Assembly (NCBI RefSeq): GCF_900130005.1
Contig: NZ_FQXP01000009.1
Location: 94,391 to 158,390 of the forward strand
Source: Clostridium collagenovorans DSM 3089
Lineage (GTDB): Bacteria > Bacillota > Clostridia > Clostridiales > Clostridiaceae
Length of the DNA: 64,000 nucleotides
Direction of reading: 5' to 3'
The notes beneath the pieces are model-generated. The model was not told the origin of the DNA, did not search any database, and saw nothing but the letters and a program-made list of their open reading frames with translations. How positions within the stretch are numbered: position 1 is the first letter of the stretch; each line of letters starts with the position of its first letter. This document shows, piece after piece, positions 9,253 to 17,890 of this stretch. A program made the translations under genes and the position numbers.

Positions 9253-10281
9253 TTACCTTACTACAGTCATTATATTTATTAGCAAAGTTTCAAGCTCAAC
9301 CTTTTCATCAATTGTTCTGCTTTTCAATCTTCCCTCAGTAATTAAACATTGTTCTAAAATTTTAACTATGTTTTTATCACTAAACTTTCTACTTTGAGCA
9401 ATTAATTTTTCACAAACATAAGGATGTAAAGACATTTCACTTGCTATAGTATCCTTATTTTTACCTTGATTAAGACGCAGCTTTATATTAAGTATCTGTT
9501 CAAATCTTTTTCCTATGCTACTTAAAATAAAATTCCACTTTTCACCCTTAAATAATATCTCATCTAATACATCAAGAGCATTTTTAAGTCTTTTCTCCCC
9601 AATGTAATCTATTAAATCAAAAATGTGACTTTCAGACCTTTGAGGCATTAAAACAAGTACATCCTCCCTTGTAACCCCTCTTCCTTCAGTGTAAGCACAT
9701 AATTTAGCTATTTCATTATTTATAATTTCCATATTATTATCTACTTCATTACAAAATAAAGTTAAAGCATTTTGCTCTATTTTCTTATGATTTTGATCAA
9801 ATATCTTTTTAACCTTAGCTTTTAACTCTCCACCCCTTAATTTCTCAACAGAAACCACAGTGGCATTCTTTTCAAGAGCCTTCAACTTAGGATTTATTCT
9901 ATCCTTATCCGATGAAAAAAGATAATACATAACAAGAATACAATGCTTAGGCATATTACTTATGTATTTTTTTATTTCATCAAGTTTCTTTTCATCTTCC
10001 TTATTTCCACCACTTTTTAGAAACTTACATCTGTATACCATAACCACCTTTTTATCACTCATAAAAGGCAGTGTTTCACAGGCATTAATAACATCTATTA
10101 TCTGTGCATTTTCCCCGTCAAACTCAACATAATTCAAATCCTTAAAAGTAGGATCTACATTACAATCAATTATCTTTTTCAAAGATTCCTTTATTAAATT
10201 TTCATCTACTCCACCTAAGATATAACAGCTATCAAAATTCTTTTTATCTAACTTTGCACTTAGTTCACTTAGTTTTATCAA
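9253..10281 (-). CDS. holA: DNA polymerase III subunit delta
   Basis: HolA is the clamp-loader subunit that opens the beta sliding clamp. The sequence (342 residues from the chosen start) has the weak AAA+-like fold of delta, with CYILGGVDENLIKE near the N-terminus, LVMYYLFSSDKDRINPK, and a C-terminal helical collar domain. The longest frame begins at GTG 10305. A TTG at 10281 preceded by GGGAGTG at good spacing gives the more typical start MIKLSEL, so that was chosen. It lies 32 bp downstream of comEC on the same strand; comEC-holA is a common clostridial order. Confidence 0.93.
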   Translation of the reverse strand: MIKLSELSAKLDKKNFDSCYILGGVDENLIKESLKKIIDCNVDPTFKDLNYVEFDGENAQIIDVINACETLPFMSDKKVVMVYRCKFLKSGGNKEDEKKLDEIKKYISNMPKHCILVMYYLFSSDKDRINPKLKALEKNATVVSVEKLRGGELKAKVKKIFDQNHKKIEQNALTLFCNEVDNNMEIINNEIAKLCAYTEGRGVTREDVLVLMPQRSESHIFDLIDYIGEKRLKNALDVLDEILFKGEKWNFILSSIGKRFEQILNIKLRLNQGKNKDTIASEMSLHPYVCEKLIAQSRKFSDKNIVKILEQCLITEGRLKSRTIDEKVELETLLINIMTVVR

Positions 10282-10313
10282 AGTATCACTCCCATTTATC
10301 CTCACATAATACG

Positions 10314-12098
10314 TTACTTAATTCTGATAATCCTATGACCTACTATAATATATTTTGCCAAAACCTCATTTTTATAAAATCTATTTTCGCCCTGAGGTAA
10401 AACTTCAATATTATAGTTACCATCAATAGACTCCTTACTTACATCCTTAGAGTCCTTTACAAAAACATTATTAATCTTATCTTTACATGAAAAAGCAAGA
10501 ATATCCTTTTTGCTATTTTTAGTATAAGCTTTATCTAAATATGAAACTTTAAAATCCTCATCCAAATTCATAGCACAGGATTTTAAATTATCTACAGTTA
10601 CAAAATTATCTATTTCCCTTACCTTTTCAATATTCTTTATCATTTTAGAATCATCACATATAAAGGTACTTTTGTCTTTATACTCTATTAGTATACCATC
10701 ACTATAAGCCATTTTAAAATAACTAATATTTACATTGAACTTATATCTACTTATACCAACTGCAATTATAAAAGCTAATGGAATATACACCAGCTTTTTA
10801 TGCCCCTTTTTCATAAGTATAAAGGAAGTTATTATTACTATGAACAGCACTGCATCTAAATAGCCTAAACTCATAATTCCAAAGCTTAATTTCAATAAAA
10901 TTTCTCTATACCCTTCATAGCAAATTAAAATAAACTCCATTCCTTTGCAAAGCATAATAAACACTAAAGGTATTTTACAAAATATCAAAGCCAAAGTACC
11001 TAAAACTATAACCACTGTTAATATAGGAAGTAAAATTAAATTTCCAAGTATAAAATTTATATTTCCTTGTCCAAAAACAATAGCCATATAAGGAAAAGTG
11101 AAAACCTGAGCACTTACCCCTAAAGCTATGGTGCTCCTCAAAGTCTTAGGTAATTTATATACAGCTCTTTCTATTTTATGATTAAACATAAGAATACCTA
11201 TTACCCCAAGAAAAGATAACATAAATCCAGGCGACGCAGCACTAAAAGGTCTTGTAATTATTAATATTATTGCAGAAATACTCAAAGCCGAATAAGCACT
11301 ATATTTCTCTCCACATCTATATGCTAAATCATTTACTAAAATCATAACAAAAGCCCTTACCGTAGCAGACTTTCCTCCTGTTATAATCAAGAAAAGAAAT
11401 GCTCCTATTAAAGCTAAGTTACTTCCTAAAGCCTTCTTTATAAATGTATATATTATTGCCATATGAAGTCCCGATACCGAAATAGCGTGGACTATCCCTA
11501 GGATTTTCAGCTTTTCATTATGCTCCTCACTTATATAAGCATCATCACCTAAACATAAAGCTACCACTACAGCTGCCTTGTCTTCTCCCATCTGCTCCTT
11601 TAATAATAAGTAGAAATTTTTCTTTTTATCATATATCTTTGAAATAAAATCATCCTTACTTAAGGTACACTCCTCAACTTTGCACCTAGCAACTACCCCT
11701 CTATTATATATAGGATATTTTTCATATGCTCCCTTAATTAAAACCCTGCTTCCTTCCCTTATCTCACTATTATAAACACCATCTAGTTGTACAAGCTTGC
11801 CATTTATTTTAGCCACATAATTAAACTCATTCTGCTCCACTATTCTCCCCTCCATACCCTGTGAGCTTGGAGCTTTAAAATCAAAATAAATAAAATTACT
11901 AGCTGCTCCTAAAATAAAAAAGCACATCACAATTATTAAATCTCTATAATTTATAGTAAAAGCAATTATAACTATTAGTATAATACTAAAAATCGTAGCA
12001 ACTACAGCACTATCCTTATAAGCCATGGCATATAAACTTCCAATAAAAATAGCAAAAGCATAATACACCATAGGAAAGCCAAAAGTATCTCTATCCAT
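10314..12098 (-). CDS. comEC: ComEC/Rec2-type membrane protein, short form
   Basis: ComEC forms the channel that takes up single-stranded DNA in naturally competent bacteria. The 594-residue protein has N-terminal membrane helices, an OB-like outside domain (DUF4131, about 60-150), and the multi-helix competence domain with AISVSGLHMAIIYT and GGKSATVRAFVMI. Family members are usually about 750 residues with a C-terminal metallo-beta-lactamase domain. Here the C-terminal 150 residues lack any HxHxDH motif, so that domain is missing or degenerate. The comEA gene is 13 kb away. Whether DNA uptake works cannot be told from sequence. Confidence 0.92.
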   Translation of the reverse strand: MDRDTFGFPMVYYAFAIFIGSLYAMAYKDSAVVATIFSIILIVIIAFTINYRDLIIVMCFFILGAASNFIYFDFKAPSSQGMEGRIVEQNEFNYVAKINGKLVQLDGVYNSEIREGSRVLIKGAYEKYPIYNRGVVARCKVEECTLSKDDFISKIYDKKKNFYLLLKEQMGEDKAAVVVALCLGDDAYISEEHNEKLKILGIVHAISVSGLHMAIIYTFIKKALGSNLALIGAFLFLIITGGKSATVRAFVMILVNDLAYRCGEKYSAYSALSISAIILIITRPFSAASPGFMLSFLGVIGILMFNHKIERAVYKLPKTLRSTIALGVSAQVFTFPYMAIVFGQGNINFILGNLILLPILTVVIVLGTLALIFCKIPLVFIMLCKGMEFILICYEGYREILLKLSFGIMSLGYLDAVLFIVIITSFILMKKGHKKLVYIPLAFIIAVGISRYKFNVNISYFKMAYSDGILIEYKDKSTFICDDSKMIKNIEKVREIDNFVTVDNLKSCAMNLDEDFKVSYLDKAYTKNSKKDILAFSCKDKINNVFVKDSKDVSKESIDGNYNIEVLPQGENRFYKNEVLAKYIIVGHRIIRIK

Positions 12099-12197
12099 AA
12101 TCTCCTTTATTTAAAAAAGTTTTATTGTATACTTCTCAATATCAAAGCCAAAACTTAAGCTACCTCATTAATACCTAATTAGGTTTAACACATATCA

Positions 12198-12302
12198 CTA
12201 TATTAATGTCTAGTTATCTTTAAAACTCATATCCATATTAATACATAACTATCTTTAAAACTCATCTCCATATTAATATCTAACTATCTTTAAAACTTAT
12301 CT
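12198..12302. repeat. Tandem repeat, 35-bp unit x 3
   Basis: Three adjacent units (12198-12232, 12233-12267, 12268-12302) share CCATATTAATA, then CTATCTTTAAAACTCATCT, with a few substitutions. There is no coding potential. It lies upstream of comEC on its minus-strand 5' side. Confidence 0.85.
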
Positions 12303-12789
12303 TATAAAAATAACTGTAGCTTCTTCAAAGTCCTATGTATAAATAATAACTCTCTAAAGTCCTCCTTTTAAATAATTTTATAGTAAATATTTCTCCTCAA
12401 GCTCTGCAACAACATATACCTATTTCACCATAATAAACCCAAAGAAATATGGTAAGCACACAGAAACTATATCCTTTAGTAGAAAATTCTATAGAAAACT
12501 GTAATTATCTCCTTAGGGTTATAAAAAAATTTACTATAACACTTCACTGTTTATAGCTACATTATTATCAAAATGCGCAATATAAATTCCTATTTTTATA
12601 TTTTTTACACATTTTAACTAATTGTATTGCATAATTTATACCCTTGAAAACTACAGACACACTATTAAAAGCCACTTATATGCTATTGATTTAAATCATG
12701 AGAACTTTGAAAATCTCTATTATATTGTTTTTATTATTTATGAGAGAATAAATTCCTAGGAAGTCATAATCTGTATATATTCTAATAAA
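12303..12789. other. Non-coding gap upstream of comEC
   Basis: No open frame with a ribosome site is visible on either strand. The sequence is AT-rich with many TTTAAA words and no convincing hairpin or riboswitch core. Together with the repeats on either side this makes an 890-bp gap, long for this genome. Confidence 0.5.
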
Positions 12790-12890
12790 AAATCTTCATT
12801 GTATTTAGATGTCCCATTCATTATAGAATAAATATACCTATGATTAGAAATATAGAATATGAATTAAAACTTATATATTTCATGAAAGAA
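12790..12890. repeat. Dispersed repeat B, copy 1
   Basis: The segment shares ATCTTCATTGTATTTAGA at one end and AACTTATATATTTCAT at the other with 26282-26390. The middle is more diverged and differs by about 12 bp in length. Both copies lie in long gaps. It is probably an old non-coding element. Confidence 0.45.
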
Positions 12891-12934
12891 TTTTATTTAT
12901 ATGATTAAGGAAATGTCCCTATTGAAATATCTTA

Positions 12935-12971
12935 ACAAAAAATAAAAATGCTGATAACTAATGTTATCAGC
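12935..12971 (-). terminator. Terminator of the 50-residue zinc-ribbon gene
   Basis: GCTGATAAC-taat-GTTATCAGC is a perfect 9-bp stem. On the minus strand it is followed by ATTTTTATTTTTTG. It starts 20 bp after the stop codon. Confidence 0.9.
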
Positions 12972-12990
12972 CAAAACTTCTAATTTAAAA

Positions 12991-13143
12991 TTATCTGTTT
13001 CTTTGTTGTTTTTTAGCTCTTCTACAGTCTTGACATCTTTTTGGTTCATTTTCAAAACCTTTTTCTCTGTAGAATTCTTGTTCACCTTCTGTGAAAACAA
13101 ACTCTTGACCGCAATCTGCACAAATTAATTTCTTATCTGCCAT
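12991..13143 (-). CDS. Small zinc-ribbon protein (zf-trcl type), 50 residues
   Basis: The open frame starts at ATG 13143 with a strong GGAGGTGG site and stops with TAA at 12993-12991. The product begins MADKKLICADCGQEFVFT and has two CxxC pairs (Cys8/Cys11 and Cys37/Cys40) followed by a basic tail RRAKKQQRNR. This is the probable zinc-ribbon family found widely in clostridia; its function is unknown, perhaps nucleic acid or ribosome binding. It has its own promoter and terminator. A 74-codon frame overlapping it in another register lacks these features and was rejected. Confidence 0.92.
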   Translation of the reverse strand: MADKKLICADCGQEFVFTEGEQEFYREKGFENEPKRCQDCRRAKKQQRNR

Positions 13144-13244
13144 AGTCTCCACCTCCATATTTTAGGATTTAAACTACATAGAAATATTCTCCTAAAACCT
13201 AAAAGGGAACTATTCTGAATGTTTAAATCTCTTAATTTATAGAG

Positions 13245-13273
13245 ATTATACCATTTTGATTTTTCACCGTCAA
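13245..13273 (-). promoter_or_regulatory. Sigma-A promoter of the zinc-ribbon gene
   Basis: On the minus strand, TTGACG (13273-13268), a 17-bp spacer and TATAAT (13250-13245) lie about 100 bp upstream of the gene at 13143. Confidence 0.85.
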
Positions 13274-13435
13274 CATTTAAAATAGTATTTTTTTAAAAAT
13301 TCTGAATTTTAAATCCTTATGTTAATTAAAACATACTTTTTGTTTTATTTTAAACTCTAAACTTATATATATCCAAGAGTTTCTATTAATATTTTCATAA
13401 ATTACTTTACCTTTTATATTTTTTATTACTAACTA

Positions 13436-13464
13436 TTGACAAATAAAAATCTACCCTATATTAT
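13436..13464 (+). promoter_or_regulatory. Sigma-A promoter of the arsenic operon
   Basis: TTGACA (13436-13441), a 17-bp spacer and TATTAT (13459-13464) lie 37 bp before the arsR start. The operator overlaps the likely transcription start. Confidence 0.88.
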
Positions 13465-13470
13465 TATCAT

Positions 13471-13486
13471 ATCAAAAATTTTTGAT
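13471..13486 (+). promoter_or_regulatory. ArsR operator palindrome
   Basis: ATCAAAAATTTTTGAT is a perfect 16-bp palindrome placed between the -10 box and the arsR ribosome site. It matches the ATCAAA-type dyads bound by ArsR/SmtB repressors, so bound ArsR would shut off the operon until arsenite is present. Confidence 0.82.
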
Positions 13487-13500
13487 GTGAGGTGTTACCT

Positions 13501-13809
13501 ATGAGTAAGAATTACGAAGAAGACGTAAAAATATTTAAAGCACTATGTGATGAAAAACGAATATATATATTAGAACTTTTAAAAAGCGGAGAAAAATGTG
13601 CTTGTATATTAATTGATAATATGAATATAGGACAATCAGCCCTTTCCTATCACATGAAAATTTTATGTGAGTCAGGACTTGTAGAAAGTAGACAAGAGGG
13701 TAAATGGACTCATTATAAATTAAGTAAGTGTGGAGGAGAATATGCTTCTAATCGTTTGTTAGAGCTAACTACTCCTGATTTAGATAGTCATCCTCAATGT
13801 TGCAAATAA
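13501..13809 (+). CDS. arsR: Arsenic-responsive repressor, ArsR family
   Basis: This winged-helix repressor of the ArsR/SmtB family is released from DNA by As(III) or Sb(III). It has 102 residues. The helix-turn-helix is GQSALSYHMKILCESGLVESRQEGKW. Metal-binding candidates are Cys33 and Cys35 (KCACIL) just before the recognition helix, and a second pair at the extreme C-terminus (Cys100, Cys101 in HPQCCK). The frame is open back to GTG 13492, but GAGGTG sits right before ATG 13501, so that start was chosen. First gene of arsR-acr3-arsC. Confidence 0.93.
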   Translation: MSKNYEEDVKIFKALCDEKRIYILELLKSGEKCACILIDNMNIGQSALSYHMKILCESGLVESRQEGKWTHYKLSKCGGEYASNRLLELTTPDLDSHPQCCK

Positions 13810-13925
13810 AAGTCATCATAGGATGGCTTTTATAAAAAACTTTACATCAAATTTTTTTTATATGAATATATGGCAATTATATCTTGAAAAAAATAAAGAT
13901 GCTTTTACAGCAAAAGGAGTAAATT

Positions 13926-14975
13926 ATGTCAAAGAATAAAAACATCAGCTTTTTTCAAAAATACCTTACATTCTGGGTTATTATATGCATGCTTAGCGGA
14001 ATACTAATAGGAAAATATATACCTGCTTTACCAAACTTCCTAAATAAATTTGAATACGCAAATGTATCAGTACCTATTGCAATCCTTATTTGGATAATGA
14101 TTTATCCAATGATGATGAAAGTAGATTTTCAAAGCATTAAAAACATTAGTAAAAATCCTAGTGGATTAGTTGTAACCTGGGTAACTAATTGGCTAATCAA
14201 GCCATTTACAATGTATATTATTGCTGCTTTCTTCTTTTATATTGTATTTAAAATGTGGATACCTGCAGATTTAGCTAAGGAATATCTTGCTGGTGCTGTT
14301 CTATTAGGAGCTGCCCCATGTACTGCAATGGTTTTTGTCTGGAGTTCTTTAACAAAGGGAAATCCAAGTTATACAGTTGTACAAGTTGCAACAAATGACT
14401 TAATTATTTTAGTTGCATTTGTTCCTATTGTAAGTTTTTTACTTGGAATGGGTAATGTATCTGTACCTTTTGATACTTTATTTTTATCAATTGTATTGTT
14501 TGTAGTCATCCCTTTGCTTGGAGGAATATTCACAAGATATTTTATTACTAAGAAAAAAGGAAGAGATTATTTCGAAAATATTTTCATAAAAAAGTTTGAT
14601 GGTATTACTACTATAGGATTATTGCTTACCCTAATTCTTTTATTCTCTTTCCAAGGAAATGTGATTATTTCAAATCCATTTCACATAATTCTTATTGCAA
14701 TACCTTTAATTATACAAACAATACTTATATTCTTTATAGCTTATTTAGCAAGTTATTTACTAAAGCTACCACATGATATTGCTTCTCCAGCAGGAATGAT
14801 AGGAGCCTCTAACTTCTTTGAATTAGCTGTAGCTGTTTCAATATCAATTTTTGGAATGTCATCGCCCGCAACTTTAACAACTATTGTAGGCGTTTTAGTA
14901 GAAGTTCCAATCATGCTATTTTTAGTTAAAGTTGCAAATAGTACGAAAGGTTGGTTTAGTAATAATGAAAAATAA
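13926..14975 (+). CDS. acr3: Arsenite efflux transporter, ACR3 family
   Basis: ACR3 exports arsenite across the cytoplasmic membrane using the proton gradient. The 349-residue protein has about ten membrane helices and the ACR3 signature GAAPCTAMVFVWSSL with the essential Cys, followed by VQVATNDLIILVAFVP. It is a bile acid:sodium symporter fold and not the unrelated ArsB type. AAAAGGAGT precedes the ATG. The stop codon overlaps the arsC start by 11 bp, implying translational coupling. Confidence 0.95.
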   Translation: MSKNKNISFFQKYLTFWVIICMLSGILIGKYIPALPNFLNKFEYANVSVPIAILIWIMIYPMMMKVDFQSIKNISKNPSGLVVTWVTNWLIKPFTMYIIAAFFFYIVFKMWIPADLAKEYLAGAVLLGAAPCTAMVFVWSSLTKGNPSYTVVQVATNDLIILVAFVPIVSFLLGMGNVSVPFDTLFLSIVLFVVIPLLGGIFTRYFITKKKGRDYFENIFIKKFDGITTIGLLLTLILLFSFQGNVIISNPFHIILIAIPLIIQTILIFFIAYLASYLLKLPHDIASPAGMIGASNFFELAVAVSISIFGMSSPATLTTIVGVLVEVPIMLFLVKVANSTKGWFSNNEK

Positions 14976-15378
14976 TAAGCCCAAAGTAGCTTTTATATGT
15001 GTTCATAATTCATGTCGCAGTCAAATTGCTGAAGCCTTAGGAAAACATCTAGCATCTGATATTTTCGAAAGCTACTCAGCAGGCACAGAAATAAAATCTA
15101 AAATAAACCAAGATGCTGTGAGACTAATGAAAGTAAAGTACAATATAGATATGGAAGAAACTCAATGCTCAAAGTTATTAAGTGATATTCCTCCAGTGGA
15201 CATTGTTATAACAATGGGATGTAACGTAAGCTGTCCAGCTCTTCCATGTACTCTTAGAGAAGATTGGGGACTAGAGGACCCTACTGGAAAATCCGATGAA
15301 GATTTTTTAGAAATCATAACTGAAATTCACTGTAATATACTTAATTTACGCAAAAGAATAATAGAAAATATATTATAA
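14965..15378 (+). CDS. arsC: Arsenate reductase, LMW-phosphatase-like
   Basis: This enzyme reduces arsenate to arsenite for export by ACR3, probably coupled to thioredoxin. The 137-residue product has the CX5R loop CVHNSCRSQ (Cys12, Arg18) and the redox region with Cys86, Cys90 and Cys95 (MGCNVSCPALPC), followed by REDWGLEDPTGKSDEDF. The frame is open to 14932, but the family start is ATG 14965, which overlaps the end of acr3. Which downstream cysteines form the relay needs comparison with characterised ArsC. Confidence 0.94.
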   Translation: MKNNKPKVAFICVHNSCRSQIAEALGKHLASDIFESYSAGTEIKSKINQDAVRLMKVKYNIDMEETQCSKLLSDIPPVDIVITMGCNVSCPALPCTLREDWGLEDPTGKSDEDFLEIITEIHCNILNLRKRIIENIL

Positions 15379-15381
15379 CAA

Positions 15382-15424
15382 AAACGTAGTCCTATTTCTT
15401 GAAATAAATAGGACTACGTTTTTT
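15382..15424 (+). terminator. Terminator of the arsenic operon
   Basis: AACGTAGTCCTATTT and AAATAGGACTACGTT form a long perfect stem directly after the arsC stop, followed by TTTTTT. A clear intrinsic terminator. Confidence 0.93.
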
Positions 15425-15425
15425 T

Positions 15426-16146
15426 CAATCTTAATTAAAAACCTTTTTAATAAAAAGTTTCACCTTATCTTTTATTTTATCAACATAATATCTTTTATTT
15501 TACTTTAATCTTATATTTCTTCAATATATTTAATTACCACAAATAAACTTTTATATAGTTTAATTAAACTTTTCCAAAAATATATATAAAATCCAAGTTC
15601 TTATTTTTAAAATTTTCACTACAAAAACATTTTACTATTTAAATTCCATTCTATTGTTTAGATTTTATATATTTTCTACAGAAAAATATTTTTCATTTTC
15701 ATAATATTTTCCTATGTTTCCATTAAAGAAAATTTACGTATACTTCAAATTTGAATTTATTTTTTTATTTTTATGAATTTTTATCTTTTTTTATTTTTAT
15801 GTGAATTTATTTAATTATTCTAAAATTATATCAAAAATATTGACTTATCTTTGGTAGAGGTGTATAAATATACTTGTGATAGTCACAAAATTTACATTGT
15901 TGCAACATTTTATTAACTTTAAATTAATTTTTTGATACAAGATGCTTTTATAAATTATAAATCTATAAAATACGTTTATATTTTATAAACCTGAATTGTA
16001 TTAAATTTATAAACTTATGTTTTATTATAAGAATTAGTTTATAGATTATTTTCATTGCAATTATAAAATAATTTATACTATAACTTATAAATAACTTTAT
16101 ACTAAAAAAGATAAATTTATATTAAGAGATTAAAAGAGGTAAAATC
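15426..16146. other. Non-coding gap upstream of the phosphatase
   Basis: A very AT-rich 720-bp stretch with no supported gene. Repeated TATAAA/TTTATA words, especially 15940-16110, could hold the phosphatase promoter, but no single -35/-10 pair stands out. The ribosome site AAAGAGG is just before 16147. Confidence 0.5.
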
Positions 16147-17466
16147 ATGAATAACTTTAAGAAAAGAACTCTTAGCATTGCTTTAGCAACTTTAGTTGCA
16201 TTCTCTTTAACTGCATGTGGAACTACTGCAAAAAAAGATGAGGCATCAAATGCTAAAACAAATGTAGAAGAAAAAGCAACAAAATCAGAATACGGTTTAG
16301 AGCAATTAGCATGGGCTCCTGATACTTACAATGCATTAGTTAATGTTATCAAAGAATACGGAAAAGATAGCAAAAACTATGATGAAAAACAAAAACCTTA
16401 TGCTGTTTTCGATTGGGACAACACTACAATCATGAATGACGTTGAAGAAGCATTACTTGCTTACCAATTAGAAAACTTAGAATTTAAAATGACTCCTGAA
16501 GAGTTAGATTCAGTTATGAAAACTAATATTCCAAAGGACAACTTTAACGAGAAATGTAACAATAAAGATGGAAAACCAGTTAATATCGACTCAATTACAG
16601 AAGATATTACTAATGACTATAAATATTTATATGAAAACTTCAAAGGACTTAAAGGATCTAAATCTTTAGATGAAATCAAAAAGACTAAAGAATATACTGA
16701 TTTCAAAGCTAAACTTAGATATCTTTATGCTGCAATCGGAGAATCTTTCAGTTCAGATGTAAGCTACCCATGGGTTACTTACTTATTTGCAGGAATGACT
16801 TCTAAAGAAGTTGCTACTCTTACTGAAAAATCTAACGACTATTGGTTAGCACATGAATTAGGTGAAGAAACTTGGACAAGTTCTGAAGAAATGCCAGGAA
16901 AAGCTGGTGTTGTTTCAGTTTCATTTAACACTGGTTTAAGAACTGTTGCTGAGCAACAAAACTTATACAAAGCTTTAATGGAAAACGGAATTGAGGTTTA
17001 TATTTGTTCTGCTTCTTACATTGACGTTGTTAAAGAGTTTGCTACAAACCCTAAGTATGGTTACAATATACCAGGTGAAAAAGTTTACGCTATGGAACTT
17101 TTAAAAACTGAGGACAAAAAAATAACAGCTGAACTTGATCCTGAGTATTTCCAAACTCAAGGAAAAGGTAAAACAGAAACTATAAACAAATTCTTAGTAC
17201 CAATCCATGGACATGGCCCAGTAATCGTTGGTGGAGACAGCAACGGTGACGTTAACATGTTATCTGATTTTGATGATACTAAAGTTAGCTTAATCATCAA
17301 CAGATGCAAAGGTGGAAAAATCGGTGAGCTTTGTGAAAAAGCTATTGAAACTATGGGTAAACCAGAAGCTAGATTCTTCTTACAAGGAAGAAACGATAAT
17401 ACTGGTAAATACACTTCTTCTGAAAAATCTATTAAATTAGGTGCGACTGAAGAGAAACTTAAATAG
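16147..17466 (+). CDS. Secreted HAD-superfamily phosphatase, lipoprotein
   Basis: A predicted lipoprotein of 439 residues: signal peptide with lipobox LTAC (Cys24), then a Lys/Glu-rich linker. The HAD catalytic motif I is FDWDNTT (Asp89 nucleophile, Asp91), motif II is the Ser in VYICSASYID, and motif IV is GGDSNGDVNML (about 361-370). So it should hydrolyse phosphate esters outside the membrane. The motif order, membrane anchoring and the EEALLAYQ segment after motif I recall phosphorylcholine phosphatase of Pseudomonas; this would suit an organism that releases phosphocholine by phospholipase C, but that is inference. Codon use is richer in preferred codons than its neighbours, suggesting good expression. 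Monocistronic. Confidence 0.85.
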   Translation: MNNFKKRTLSIALATLVAFSLTACGTTAKKDEASNAKTNVEEKATKSEYGLEQLAWAPDTYNALVNVIKEYGKDSKNYDEKQKPYAVFDWDNTTIMNDVEEALLAYQLENLEFKMTPEELDSVMKTNIPKDNFNEKCNNKDGKPVNIDSITEDITNDYKYLYENFKGLKGSKSLDEIKKTKEYTDFKAKLRYLYAAIGESFSSDVSYPWVTYLFAGMTSKEVATLTEKSNDYWLAHELGEETWTSSEEMPGKAGVVSVSFNTGLRTVAEQQNLYKALMENGIEVYICSASYIDVVKEFATNPKYGYNIPGEKVYAMELLKTEDKKITAELDPEYFQTQGKGKTETINKFLVPIHGHGPVIVGGDSNGDVNMLSDFDDTKVSLIINRCKGGKIGELCEKAIETMGKPEARFFLQGRNDNTGKYTSSEKSIKLGATEEKLK

Positions 17467-17497
17467 TTTAGTGTGCTTTAATAGTTTAAAATAAATT

Positions 17498-17542
17498 AAG
17501 CCCTATATGATTAACTCAAAACTAAGCATATAGGGCTTTTAA
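17498..17542 (+). terminator. Terminator of the HAD phosphatase
   Basis: AAGCCCTATATG and CATATAGGGCTT form a perfect 12-bp stem about 30 bp after the stop, followed by TTAAAAT. Confidence 0.85.
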
Positions 17543-17604
17543 AATCTTTAATTAAGTTTTACTCTCTCTTTTCTTATACTATTCAATTAAACTTTTATTT
17601 ATAT

Positions 17605-17704
17605 ATACTTTGCAATATTAAATCTGCATCATCGTAATTTACGATATATATTAAATTTTTTATCCTATAAAATATGAATGAATTTTATTTAATGCAACAT
17701 ATAT
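17605..17704. repeat. Dispersed ~100-bp repeat A, copy 2
   Basis: The fuller copy of the repeat at 157-255. It keeps an inner palindrome ATCGTAATTTACGAT that is lost in copy 1, in addition to the inverted ends TTGCA..TTAAAT / ATTTAATGCAA. There is no coding capacity. The rest of the 17543-17890 gap shows nothing else recognisable. Confidence 0.6.
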
Positions 17705-17890
17705 ACTTATCCCTATATTTCTATAATTCTCTTCTAATTGTTTTATCAATTAAACTTAACTATAATATATTTCTCCTTATGTTTATACCTATTTATGCTT
17801 AAAGTTTTCTTCTTCATTATCTTAAACTTCATAGTTATAACTTCTAAGCTTAAATCAATCTAAATTTCTTACTTTGCTGTATTCTTAAAG

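Noticed and set aside
12897..13121. 74-codon minus-strand frame
   Set aside because: It overlaps the well-supported 50-residue zinc-ribbon gene in another register, crosses its terminator and lacks a ribosome site.
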